NCBI RefSeq assembly: GCF_013344475.1
Contig: NZ_JABUOU010000002.1
Span: 62,001-126,000, forward strand
From: Martelella limonii
GTDB lineage: Bacteria; Pseudomonadota; Alphaproteobacteria; Rhizobiales; Rhizobiaceae
DNA length: 64,000 nt
Direction of reading: 5' to 3'
This document shows, one piece after another, positions 52,543 to 59,939 of this stretch. Position 1 is the stretch's first letter. Each line of letters opens with the position of its first letter. Both the position numbers and the translations under genes were made by a program. The notes under the pieces are model-generated. The model was not told the DNA's origin, did not search any database, and worked only from the letters and a program-made list of their open reading frames with translations.

Positions 52543-52801
52543 CGTGCCGATCCTTCAAGCCGAGCAGCGCCGCGACCGACTGTTCCAGCAGCGAAGCATT
52601 GAGATGGTAGACGAGGCTCGTTCCCTTCCGCTCCACCGTGATCAGTTCAGCCTCCTTCAGCCTTGCAAAATGGACCGATAGCGTCGGCTTGGTCAGATCG
52701 AAGTGATCCGCGAGCGCGCCGGCACGCATGGGGCCTGCCTGCAGCAGCGTCAGGATCCTTCGCCTCACCGGATGGGAAAGCGCCTCAAAGACCGTTTTTA
52801 T
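52529..52801 (-). CDS. ArsR-family regulator SdpR-like, probable ATA start
   Basis: A small winged-helix regulator of 80-90 aa. MRAGALADHFDLTKPTLSVHFARLKEAEL is the HTH, with SdpR-type SLVYHLNASLLEQSV behind it. A GTG-led form from 52768 lacks the conserved first helix. Reading back 11 codons gives KTVFEALSHPVRRRIL, which matches the family N-terminus, and the codon before it is ATA (52801) with a perfect GGAGG at 5-nt spacing. I therefore annotate an ATA start, non-canonical or possibly a sequencing artefact of ATG. It overlaps sdpI-like by 14 bp; likely represses both. Confidence 0.72.
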   Translation of the reverse strand: MKTVFEALSHPVRRRILTLLQAGPMRAGALADHFDLTKPTLSVHFARLKEAELITVERKGTSLVYHLNASLLEQSVAALLGLKDRHDEEE

Positions 52802-52832
52802 GGAAACCTCCAGAGTTTCGTTTCTATGCTAA

Positions 52833-52857
52833 TTAGATGAAAGACTAAATAAGTCAA
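52833..52857 (-). promoter_or_regulatory. candidate promoter/operator of the SdpR-SdpI pair
   Basis: On the minus strand TTGACT (52857-52852) is a good -35 sequence, and an inverted TTAG-N8-CTAA (52833-52848) lies just after it, a plausible ArsR-type operator. A clear -10 is not visible. The divergent gltB-like gene starts about 140 bp away, so the site might influence it too. Confidence 0.35.
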
Positions 52858-52993
52858 GGCCGTCGTCGCTATCCGGCTTATATGAGGGAAAACGCATTTA
52901 AATCCGCTATCGCATTCGGGTCTTGATATTTCCGCCAGAGTGTTTAGCCAGATGATACAGACCATTTTCATCGAACAGTCTGGGAGGACGCGC

Positions 52994-54610
52994 ATGCTGG
53001 ATATGATCATGCGGTGCATCGTACCGATTGCCGCCGCTTTCTTTACAATCATCGCGGTTGCAACCGGCTGGTTCTGGATCCTGCTGATCACGGTCCCGGC
53101 TTTGGCGGTTTCCTTCTATGACTGGTTCCAGTCGTCCTGGACGATTACGCGCAACTATCCGGCGCTCGGGCGCTTCCGCTGGCTTGCGCTTTCGCTGCGC
53201 CCGTTCATCCGGGCCTATGCGGTTGAGGATGACACCCACGGCACGCCCTATTCCTATGCTGCCCGCCAGTTGATCAAGACCCGCGCGCACGGCCTTTCCG
53301 ATACGGTGCCGTTTGGCACCGAACTCGAGGTCTATGACGATCCGCATCACTGGATCTCGCACAGCATGGCGCCGCACACGGATCCGGACCGTTCTCCCCG
53401 CGTGCGGGTTGGCAACGAGCAGTGCTCCAAGCCCTACGACGCGTCGATCCTCAATATCTCCGCCATGAGCTTCGGCTCGCTGTCGGCCAATGCGGTGCGC
53501 GCCATGAATATCGGCGCCAAGACCGGGGGCTTCTATCAGGACACGGGCGAGGGCGGTCTCAGCCGCTACCATCTGGAGCATGGCGGCGACATCGTCTGGG
53601 AAATCGGCTCGGGCTATTTCGGCGCGCGCGACAAGGACGGTCGGTTCGATCCGGAAAAATTCCGCGACAAGGCCGCCAATGATGCGGTCAAGATGACGGA
53701 AATCAAGGTCAGCCAGGGCGCGAAGCCCGGCCATGGCGGCATGCTGCTCGCCTCCAAGGTGACGCCGGAAATCGCAGAAGTGCGCGGCGTGCCCGTTCAC
53801 GAAAACTGTCTTTCGCCGCGCGGCCACTCCTCCTTTTCCACGCCGACGGAAATGCTCGAGTTTGCCGCGAAGATGCGTGACCTTTCAGGCGGGAAGCCGG
53901 TCGGCATCAAGTTCTGCGTCGGCCAGCCGCACGAACCCTTCGCGCTCGTGAAGGCGATGCTTTCAACCGGCATCTACCCGGATTTCATCGTCATCGATGG
54001 CGCTGAAGGCGGAACCGGGGCTGCGCCGCTCGAACTTGCCGACTGGGTCGGCATGCCGCTCTGGGATGGCCTGATCATCATGCGCAATGCGCTCGTCGGG
54101 GCAGGCGTCAAGCAGCATGTCCGTCTTGCCGCCAGCGGCAAGGTCTATTCGGGCATGGGGATTGCCCATAATCTCGCCATCGGCGCCGACTGGTGCAACG
54201 CGGCCCGTGCCTTCATGATGTCGGTCGGTTGCATCCAGGCCCAGCGCTGCCACACTGGCACCTGTCCGACGGGTGTAACAACCCAGGACAAATGGCGCCA
54301 GCGCGCCCTGGTGCCGGAAGAGCAGGGCGCTCACGCTGCCCGTTTCCACAAGAAGACCGTCGAGGCGCTGTCGGAAATCGTTGCTGCCTGTGGCTATGCG
54401 CACCCGCAGGATCTGCAGCCCCATCACATCATGCACCGCGTCGGTTCGCATGATGCCGTGCCGCTCGACAAGCTTCACACCTTCCTGCCGGAAGGCGTGC
54501 TGCTGGACGATCCCGACTCGACGCTCTACGCGGACTGGTGGCGCGCCGCCAGCCCCGACAGCTTCCGGCCCACCGCCGATCTCGTGCGGATGCGGGCCAG
54601 CAATGGCTAG
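52994..54610 (+). CDS. FMN-binding glutamate-synthase-like protein
   Basis: A 538-aa protein with an N-terminal membrane segment (IVPIAAAFFTIIAVATGWFWIL), then the FMN/4Fe-4S synthase domain of glutamate synthase large subunits: ISAMSFGSLSANAVRAMN, VSQGAKPGHGGMLLASKV, IVIDGAEGGTGAAPLEL and the cluster-like CIQAQRCHTGTCPTGVTTQ. It lacks the N-terminal glutamine amidotransferase domain, so it cannot use glutamine alone. The reaction is not known for this stand-alone type. The ATG at 52994 has GGGAGG upstream; longer forms have no ribosome site. Confidence 0.86.
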   Translation: MLDMIMRCIVPIAAAFFTIIAVATGWFWILLITVPALAVSFYDWFQSSWTITRNYPALGRFRWLALSLRPFIRAYAVEDDTHGTPYSYAARQLIKTRAHGLSDTVPFGTELEVYDDPHHWISHSMAPHTDPDRSPRVRVGNEQCSKPYDASILNISAMSFGSLSANAVRAMNIGAKTGGFYQDTGEGGLSRYHLEHGGDIVWEIGSGYFGARDKDGRFDPEKFRDKAANDAVKMTEIKVSQGAKPGHGGMLLASKVTPEIAEVRGVPVHENCLSPRGHSSFSTPTEMLEFAAKMRDLSGGKPVGIKFCVGQPHEPFALVKAMLSTGIYPDFIVIDGAEGGTGAAPLELADWVGMPLWDGLIIMRNALVGAGVKQHVRLAASGKVYSGMGIAHNLAIGADWCNAARAFMMSVGCIQAQRCHTGTCPTGVTTQDKWRQRALVPEEQGAHAARFHKKTVEALSEIVAACGYAHPQDLQPHHIMHRVGSHDAVPLDKLHTFLPEGVLLDDPDSTLYADWWRAASPDSFRPTADLVRMRASNG

Positions 54611-54792
54611 CAGTATTGCGTGCATTCTTACTTACGCACGTAATCCTCTAATATAAAGAATTTACAACCGCGCCGATTGACTTGCGCCGTCACCGGTCGG
54701 AATACTGAACTCGGAGACTGAAATTCACTGTAGTAGGCCAGCAGGGGTGGTTGGCTGCAATCGGCAAGCGCGTTGAGCTAAGGGGGTTTTCT

Positions 54793-56400
54793 ATGGCAAT
54801 GCGACGCGAAATTGGGCTGCTCGGTTTGACATTTGTCGCCGTCGGCGGTGTTCTTGGTTCCGGTTGGCTGTTCGCCCCGCTTGATACGGCGCAGCTTGCG
54901 GGTCCTGCTTCCATCATTTCATGGCTGATCGGTGCCGTGGCGATGCTTCTGATCGCCCTCACCTACGCTGAAAATTCCACGCTGTTTCCGATTGCCGGCG
55001 GCATCGCCCGCATTCCGCAGTTCTCGCATGGCAGGCTGCTCGCGCTTGCCATGGGGTGGAGCGCCTGGGTGGGCTACTGCACCACCGCGCCGATCGAGGT
55101 GAAGGCCTCGCTCGGCTATGCGTCCTCCTACCTTCCCTGGCTGACCAACAGCACGGGCGGACTGACCTTTGCGGGCTATGTGGCGGCAGCGATCTTCCTT
55201 GCTGTTCTGACGGTCATCAACGTCTTCGGCGTCGCCTGGTTTGCCCGCATCAACACGGCAATGACCTGGTTCAAGCTGATCGTGCCGGTGATCTTCATCG
55301 TCGTGATCGTGGCCGCCCGTTTCGAACCGTCGAACTTCACCTCGGCAGGCGGCTTCGCGCCCTTCGGCGTTCCCGGCATCTTTGCTGCGGTGTCGACCGG
55401 CGGTGTGGTCTTCGCCTTCATCGGCTTCCGCCACGCGATCGACCTTGCAGGCGAGGTGCGCAATTCCCAGCGCGTCATTCCGCTGGCGCTGATCATGTCG
55501 GTGCTGATCTGCCTTGCGATCTATGTCGGCCTGCAGATCGCCTTTGTCGGCGCCATCGATCCGGCTTCGCTTGCAAAGGGCTGGCAGACGATCGAGGCAA
55601 GTCATGAACTGGGCCCGCTCGGTGCACTGGCAACCTCCGTGGGCGTGTTGTGGCTGCTCAGCATGCTGAATGTCGCAGCCGTGATCTCCCCGGCCGGTAG
55701 CGGCCTGGTGTCGGTCGGCTCAAACGCCCGACTGGCGCTCGCGATGTCGAACAACGGCGTGTTCCCGCGGCTGTTCGCCAAGCTCAACGAATATGGCGTG
55801 CCGCTCTGGGGCCTGATCCTGAACTATGTCGTGGCGCTGTTCATGCTGATCGTGCTGCCGTTCCAGGAAATCCTGGCGCTCAACAGCGCGGCGGTGGTGC
55901 TGTCCTTTATCGCCGGTCCGGTGTCGATGGTCGCCTTCCGCTACCTGGCGCCCAATGCGCATCGCCCCTTCGTGGTGCCGGCTGCAGGCGTGGTCGGTGC
56001 CATTGCCTTTGCGATCGCAACCCTGATGATCTACTGGTCCGGCTGGAGCACGATCTGGGTATTGCTGGCGCTTCTGGCCGTCGGCGCGGTGCTGTTCTTC
56101 CTGCGGCTTGCCGTCATCGGCAGGGAAGATCTGGAGCCGGCGAGTGCTGTCTGGTTCGCGATCTATATGGCAGGCCTCAGCATCCTCTCCTATTTCGGCG
56201 GCTATGGCGGCGGTCTCAATCTCATACCGCATCCGCTTGATAGCGTCGTGGTGGTGCTGTTTGCACTGGTGACTTTCCTGCTGGCCGTGCGCGGCCGTGT
56301 TACCCAGGAGGTCTTCGAACGCTTCCGCCATGAACAGCATGAGATCGAACGTCAGGAATATGACGGCGATGATGCCGAGGACGTGATGACGCGGGAATAG
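54793..56400 (+). CDS. APC-family amino acid permease
   Basis: A 535-aa amino acid/polyamine permease with about 12-14 helices. RREIGLLGLTFVAVGGVLGSGWLFAP is the typical first helix, and AFIGFRHAIDLAGEVRNSQR contains the conserved helix-6 region. The tail is charged and ends DDAEDVMTRE. Substrate unknown. The ATG at 54793 follows AAGGGGG. It is separated from the FMN protein by 182 bp of AT-rich sequence, so it is likely a separate unit, and a strong hairpin follows it. Confidence 0.86.
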   Translation: MAMRREIGLLGLTFVAVGGVLGSGWLFAPLDTAQLAGPASIISWLIGAVAMLLIALTYAENSTLFPIAGGIARIPQFSHGRLLALAMGWSAWVGYCTTAPIEVKASLGYASSYLPWLTNSTGGLTFAGYVAAAIFLAVLTVINVFGVAWFARINTAMTWFKLIVPVIFIVVIVAARFEPSNFTSAGGFAPFGVPGIFAAVSTGGVVFAFIGFRHAIDLAGEVRNSQRVIPLALIMSVLICLAIYVGLQIAFVGAIDPASLAKGWQTIEASHELGPLGALATSVGVLWLLSMLNVAAVISPAGSGLVSVGSNARLALAMSNNGVFPRLFAKLNEYGVPLWGLILNYVVALFMLIVLPFQEILALNSAAVVLSFIAGPVSMVAFRYLAPNAHRPFVVPAAGVVGAIAFAIATLMIYWSGWSTIWVLLALLAVGAVLFFLRLAVIGREDLEPASAVWFAIYMAGLSILSYFGGYGGGLNLIPHPLDSVVVVLFALVTFLLAVRGRVTQEVFERFRHEQHEIERQEYDGDDAEDVMTRE

Positions 56401-56426
56401 ACTTTCCGCTTGAACAAGGATTTCAG

Positions 56427-56460
56427 GGCCGTTCCTTCTCGAGAAGGAGCGGCCTTGTTG
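56427..56460 (+). terminator. stem-loop terminator after APC permease
   Basis: GGCCGTTCCTTCTC (56427-56440) pairs with GAGAAGGAGCGGCC (56441-56454) over 14 bp with one G-U; it includes a 16-bp perfect palindrome TCCTTCTCGAGAAGGA. TTGTTGATTC follows, a modest U-tract. It starts 26 bp after the stop. Confidence 0.65.
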
Positions 56461-56596
56461 ATTCAGGGCTGCGCCGGTGGCTTCCGGCAAAAGGCGGAGC
56501 GGTTGCGTGGGATCAGGGCAAGGCTATTTCGCAGCAATCCTCCGCTCGGGCGCAGTCTTGCGGGCGTCAGGTGGTTCTCGAAAACCGCGAAAGCTT

Positions 56597-56992
56597 CTAA
56601 TGGGCCCGGCGCACGTCGTAGGGCGAATCCAGCGAGAAGGCGGGAATGTCGACCTGCAGCAGGCGGTCGTCGGCGGTCTTGACGATGTAGTGACCGACCA
56701 TGATGCCGGACGGCGTATCGAGCGGGACGGCAGACTGATAGGCGTAGCGCTCCTTTGCGGCGATCACCGGCTGCTTGCCGGCAATGCCCGAGCCCGACAC
56801 GGTTTCGACGATGCCCTCGGTATTGGTAATGGACCAGTGGCGGGAAAGAACCTGCATCGGGCTATCGGAGTGATTGACGATCTCGATCTCGTAGGCCCAC
56901 ACGAAATGCTCTTCCCCCGGGTTTGAATGCCCATCGAGGAAGGTCGGTTTTACCCGAACTTCGATTTCGTGCGTCGTTGCCCTGTAATGCAC
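56597..56992 (-). CDS. apaG: ApaG domain protein
   Basis: A 131-aa ApaG protein, an immunoglobulin-like beta fold. VKPTFLDGHSNPGEEHFVWAYEIEI and GSGIAGKQPVIAAKERYAYQS are conserved. E. coli ApaG was first linked to Co/Mg resistance, but its molecular role is unclear. It is followed upstream on the minus strand by metZ with a 66-bp gap; this gene may be read through from metZ. Length is typical (about 125-130 aa). Confidence 0.93.
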   Translation of the reverse strand: MHYRATTHEIEVRVKPTFLDGHSNPGEEHFVWAYEIEIVNHSDSPMQVLSRHWSITNTEGIVETVSGSGIAGKQPVIAAKERYAYQSAVPLDTPSGIMVGHYIVKTADDRLLQVDIPAFSLDSPYDVRRAH

Positions 56993-57058
56993 TGTTTCTC
57001 CCGGGGCATCTGCCCCGGGCGGCCGCCAACGGGAGACCGCCCCTGAGGGCTATTTGGC

Positions 57059-58246
57059 TCAGTGCGGCAGTTTTGCAAGGGCTGCTGCGAAATCCTCGAT
57101 CAGATCGTCGGTGTCCTCGATGCCCGCAGAAAAGCGAACCGTGCCGGCGGTGATGCCGAGTTCGGCCCGCGCGTCTTCCGACAGGTTCTTGTGCGTGGTG
57201 GTCGCCGGATGGGTGATCAAGCTCTTGGCGTCGCCGAGATTGTTGGAGATCGAGATCACCTCAAGGTGATCCTGAAGCGCGAATGCCGCCTCCTTGCCGC
57301 CCTTCAGTTCGAAGGCAACCAGCGATGAGCCAGCGGCCATCTGCTTCTTGACGATGTCGGCTTGCGGGTGGTCGGCGCGGCCCGGATAGATCACGCGCGC
57401 AACCTGCTTCTGATCGGCGAGGAAATCGGCAATCCTGCCCGCGCTTTCGGTCTGCTGGCGCACGCGCAGCGGAAAGGTTTCAAGACCCTTCAGCAGCAGC
57501 CAGGCATTGAACGGCGAAAGCGCCGGCCCGGTGTGGCGGAAATAGTCCTGGAGCTCTTCCTCGATCCATTCCTTCGAGGAAAGCACGACGCCGCCGAGGC
57601 ACCGGCCCTGACCATCAATATGCTTGGTCGCCGAATAGACCACGATATCGACGCCGAGTTCGAGCGGCTTCTGGTAAAGGGCCGTGGCGAAGACGTTGTC
57701 GACAACGGTGCGCGCGCCGGCCTGTTTTGCAAGGGCCGCCACGCCTGCGATATCCACCACTTCCAGCGTCGGGTTGGTCGGGCTCTCAAGAAAGAACAGC
57801 TTGGTGTTGGGGCGGATTGCGGCTTCCCAGTTGGCAAGATCGCGGCCATCGACCAGCGTGCATTCGATGCCGTATTTCGGTGCGAGCGTTTCCACCACCC
57901 AGCGGCAGGAGCCGAACAGCGCGCGAGCGGCAACAATATGATCGCCCGCCTTCAGCTGGCAGAGGATCGCTGCGGAAACGGCGGCCATGCCGGATGCGGT
58001 GGCGCGCGCGTCTTCGGCCCCTTCAAGCGCGCACATGCGCTGCTCGAACATGGCGTTGGTGGGGCTGCCGTAGCGGGCATAGATGAAGCCGTCTGCCTCA
58101 CCCTTGAACCTTGCCTCGGCGGAAGCGGAGTTCTCGTAGAGAAAGCCCTGCGTCATGAAGATGCCTTCCGACATCTCGCCATATTGCGAGCGGAGGCTGC
58201 CACCGTGAACGAGCTTGGTCTGCGGACGCCAGGACTTCTTCATCAT
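57059..58246 (-). CDS. metZ: O-succinylhomoserine sulfhydrylase MetZ
   Basis: A 395-aa PLP enzyme of the Cys/Met metabolism family that makes homocysteine directly from O-succinylhomoserine and sulfide. The PLP lysine Lys208 is in YSATKHIDGQGRCLGG, and YARYGSPTNAMFEQRM is conserved. Substrate preference for the O-succinyl ester follows MetZ orthologues in alphaproteobacteria. Two consecutive ATGs open it (58246 and 58243) after TTTGGAGATCA. A promoter, SAM-II riboswitch and intrinsic terminator lie directly upstream, so its expression falls when S-adenosylmethionine is plentiful. Confidence 0.94.
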   Translation of the reverse strand: MMKKSWRPQTKLVHGGSLRSQYGEMSEGIFMTQGFLYENSASAEARFKGEADGFIYARYGSPTNAMFEQRMCALEGAEDARATASGMAAVSAAILCQLKAGDHIVAARALFGSCRWVVETLAPKYGIECTLVDGRDLANWEAAIRPNTKLFFLESPTNPTLEVVDIAGVAALAKQAGARTVVDNVFATALYQKPLELGVDIVVYSATKHIDGQGRCLGGVVLSSKEWIEEELQDYFRHTGPALSPFNAWLLLKGLETFPLRVRQQTESAGRIADFLADQKQVARVIYPGRADHPQADIVKKQMAAGSSLVAFELKGGKEAAFALQDHLEVISISNNLGDAKSLITHPATTTHKNLSEDARAELGITAGTVRFSAGIEDTDDLIEDFAAALAKLPH

Positions 58247-58258
58247 TGATCTCCAAAC

Positions 58259-58286
58259 AAAAAAACCGGTCGCAAAGGGACCGGTT
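58259..58286 (-). terminator. intrinsic terminator between SAM-II aptamer and metZ
   Basis: On the minus strand AACCGGTC (58286-58279), a 7-nt loop and GACCGGTT (58271-58264) form an 8-bp stem ending in seven T residues. It is 13 nt before the metZ start, so this leader can stop transcription as well as translation. Confidence 0.8.
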
Positions 58287-58293
58287 CACCCGG

Positions 58294-58346
58294 CCTTTTA
58301 GCTAGTTGTTTAACGTGGCTGCAAGCCGACCGGCCAAATCACCACG
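58294..58346 (-). ncRNA. SAM-II riboswitch
   Basis: The minus-strand RNA contains CGUGGUGAUUU, then a GCCG-GU-CGGC hairpin, CUUGCAGCCACG and the 3' GCUAAAAGG, the conserved parts of the SAM-II (metA-type) aptamer. P1 is CGUGG/CCACG, and the pseudoknot uses the 3' GCUAAAAGG segment. SAM-II before metA or metZ is well known in rhizobia. It begins about 5 nt after the predicted transcription start. Confidence 0.9.
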
Positions 58347-58357
58347 GGTATAAAGGC

Positions 58358-58386
58358 GGCATAATCCCTATAAGCGCTTGCGTCAA
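58358..58386 (-). promoter_or_regulatory. metZ promoter
   Basis: On the minus strand TTGACG (58386-58381) and TATGCC (58363-58358) are 17 bp apart. The predicted start, near 58351, is only about 5 nt before the SAM-II aptamer, which supports the assignment. It overlaps the divergent dcd leader. Confidence 0.55.
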
Positions 58387-58425
58387 TTCTCAAAGCTTGG
58401 TTTTGTCCCCCAACAGGAGCAAATC

Positions 58426-59514
58426 ATGTCAAATAAGCCCGGAATTCTGGCCGATCGCGCGATCGCCAGCCTGTTTCAGAACGGCAACCTCATTGCCAGC
58501 GCCGAACGCGACCGCGATCAGATCCAGCCCGCAAGCCTCGATCTGAGGCTTGGCGCCAAGGCCTACCGCGTGCGGGCGAGCTTTCTTCCCGGCCCCGGCC
58601 ACAAGGTTGAAGACAAGCTTTCCCGCCTGTCGCTTCATGAGATCGACTTGAGCGAGGGCGCGGTGCTGGAAACGGGCTGTGTCTATATCGTGGAACTCAT
58701 GGAAGCGCTGAGACTTGCGGACGGTCTGTCGGCCTCGACCAATCCGAAAAGCTCGACGGGCAGGCTCGACATCTTCACCCGCGTGATTTCCGATTACGCG
58801 CAGGAATTCGACATCATCCCGGCCGGCTATGAAGGGCCGCTCTATCTGGAGATTTCGCCGCGCACCTTTCCGATCATCGTGCGGCAGGGCTCGCGCCTGT
58901 CGCAGATCCGGTTCCGCACCGGCCAGTCCGTGCTTTCGGAAGAGGCGCTCCTGGCGCTCCACCAGCGCGAGACGCTGGTTGCAAGCGACATGCCGAATGT
59001 TTCTGGCGGCGGCATCGCGCTCTCCATCGATCTGGCGGGCGAGGGGCTCGTCGGCTATCGCGGCAAGCACCATACCGGCGTGATCGATGTCGACCGCAAG
59101 GCAGGCTACGACATTCTCGATTTCTGGGAGCCGATCCATGGCCGCGGCAAGGGAGAGCTGATCCTCGATCCGGACGAGTTCTACATCCTCGTCTCGCGCG
59201 AGGCGGTACACGTGCCGCCGCTATGTGCTGCGGAAATGACGCCGTTCGATCCGCTGGTGGGCGAGTTCCGCGTGCATTATGCCGGCTTCTTCGATCCCGG
59301 TTTCGGCCATGCGGGTGCTGGCGGCAGAGGCGCGCGCGCGGTTCTGGAAGTGCGCAGCCACGAAGTGCCGTTCATCCTGGAGCACGGCCAGATCGTCGGC
59401 CGTCTGATCTACGAGAACATGCTGGAAATGCCCGAAACGCTCTACGGCGCGGGACTTGGCTCGAACTATCAGGCGCAGGGCCTGAAGCTTTCCAAGCATT
59501 TCCGGGCAGATTGA
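58426..59514 (+). CDS. dcd: 2'-deoxycytidine 5'-triphosphate deaminase, double-domain form
   Basis: A 362-aa protein, about twice the length of E. coli dCTP deaminase (about 190 aa). QIQPASLDLRLGAKAYRV and the matching ADGLSASTNPKSSTGRLDIF are the first dUTPase-fold domain; a second related half runs from about residue 200. Rhizobial proteins of this length are annotated as dCTP deaminases that produce dUTP for dTTP synthesis. ATG 58426 has CAGGAG upstream. It is divergent from metZ and probably shares the region with its promoter. Confidence 0.82.
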   Translation: MSNKPGILADRAIASLFQNGNLIASAERDRDQIQPASLDLRLGAKAYRVRASFLPGPGHKVEDKLSRLSLHEIDLSEGAVLETGCVYIVELMEALRLADGLSASTNPKSSTGRLDIFTRVISDYAQEFDIIPAGYEGPLYLEISPRTFPIIVRQGSRLSQIRFRTGQSVLSEEALLALHQRETLVASDMPNVSGGGIALSIDLAGEGLVGYRGKHHTGVIDVDRKAGYDILDFWEPIHGRGKGELILDPDEFYILVSREAVHVPPLCAAEMTPFDPLVGEFRVHYAGFFDPGFGHAGAGGRGARAVLEVRSHEVPFILEHGQIVGRLIYENMLEMPETLYGAGLGSNYQAQGLKLSKHFRAD

Positions 59515-59516
59515 GA

Positions 59517-59807
59517 TCAATAAAGGCGGGGTATGATGCCCGTCAGGATCAGCCGCTGCAGGAAGAACACGATCAACAGCACGATGACCGGCGAAATGTC
59601 GATCCCGCCAAGATTGGGCAGGAAATTACGGATCGGCCGGTACACCGGCTCGGTGAGCGCGTAGAGCGTGCGTCCGATCGAGTTGATGAACGGGCTTCCG
59701 GCGTTGACGATGTTGAATGCGAAGAGCCAGGAGAAGATGGCGCCGGCGATGATGATCCACTTGTAGATCTCAAGCGCATAGTAAATCGTCTCGAACAGCG
59801 CGATCAT
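59517..59807 (-). CDS. YggT family membrane protein
   Basis: A 96-aa membrane protein with two hydrophobic regions: IYKWIIIAGAIFSWLFAFNIV and the C-terminal ISPVIVLLIVFFLQRLIL. LTEPVYRPIRNFLPNLGGIDIS is the YggT signature. Roles proposed in membrane or osmotic stress and, in some bacteria, in division or photosystem assembly. Start 59807 chosen at MIALFETIYYALEIY; a form from 59837 adds ten basic residues. It is convergent with dcd, 2 bp apart. Confidence 0.86.
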   Translation of the reverse strand: MIALFETIYYALEIYKWIIIAGAIFSWLFAFNIVNAGSPFINSIGRTLYALTEPVYRPIRNFLPNLGGIDISPVIVLLIVFFLQRLILTGIIPRLY

Positions 59808-59939
59808 GAAGAACTCCCGTTTTTTCCTTGCAAACATTTAGACATTCAATTCTAAACGGGCAAGGGGCGGAGGGTTTTGTCCGGGGATTATCGCTGTTCC
59901 CATCCTCTTTTTCGGTCGGCCCCGGAAAGCCTGTTGCAG

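Noticed and set aside
54616-54643. Stem TTGCGTGC/GCACGTAA after the FMN protein as a terminator
   Set aside because: Loop of 12 nt and no U-tract; too weak to list as a terminator.
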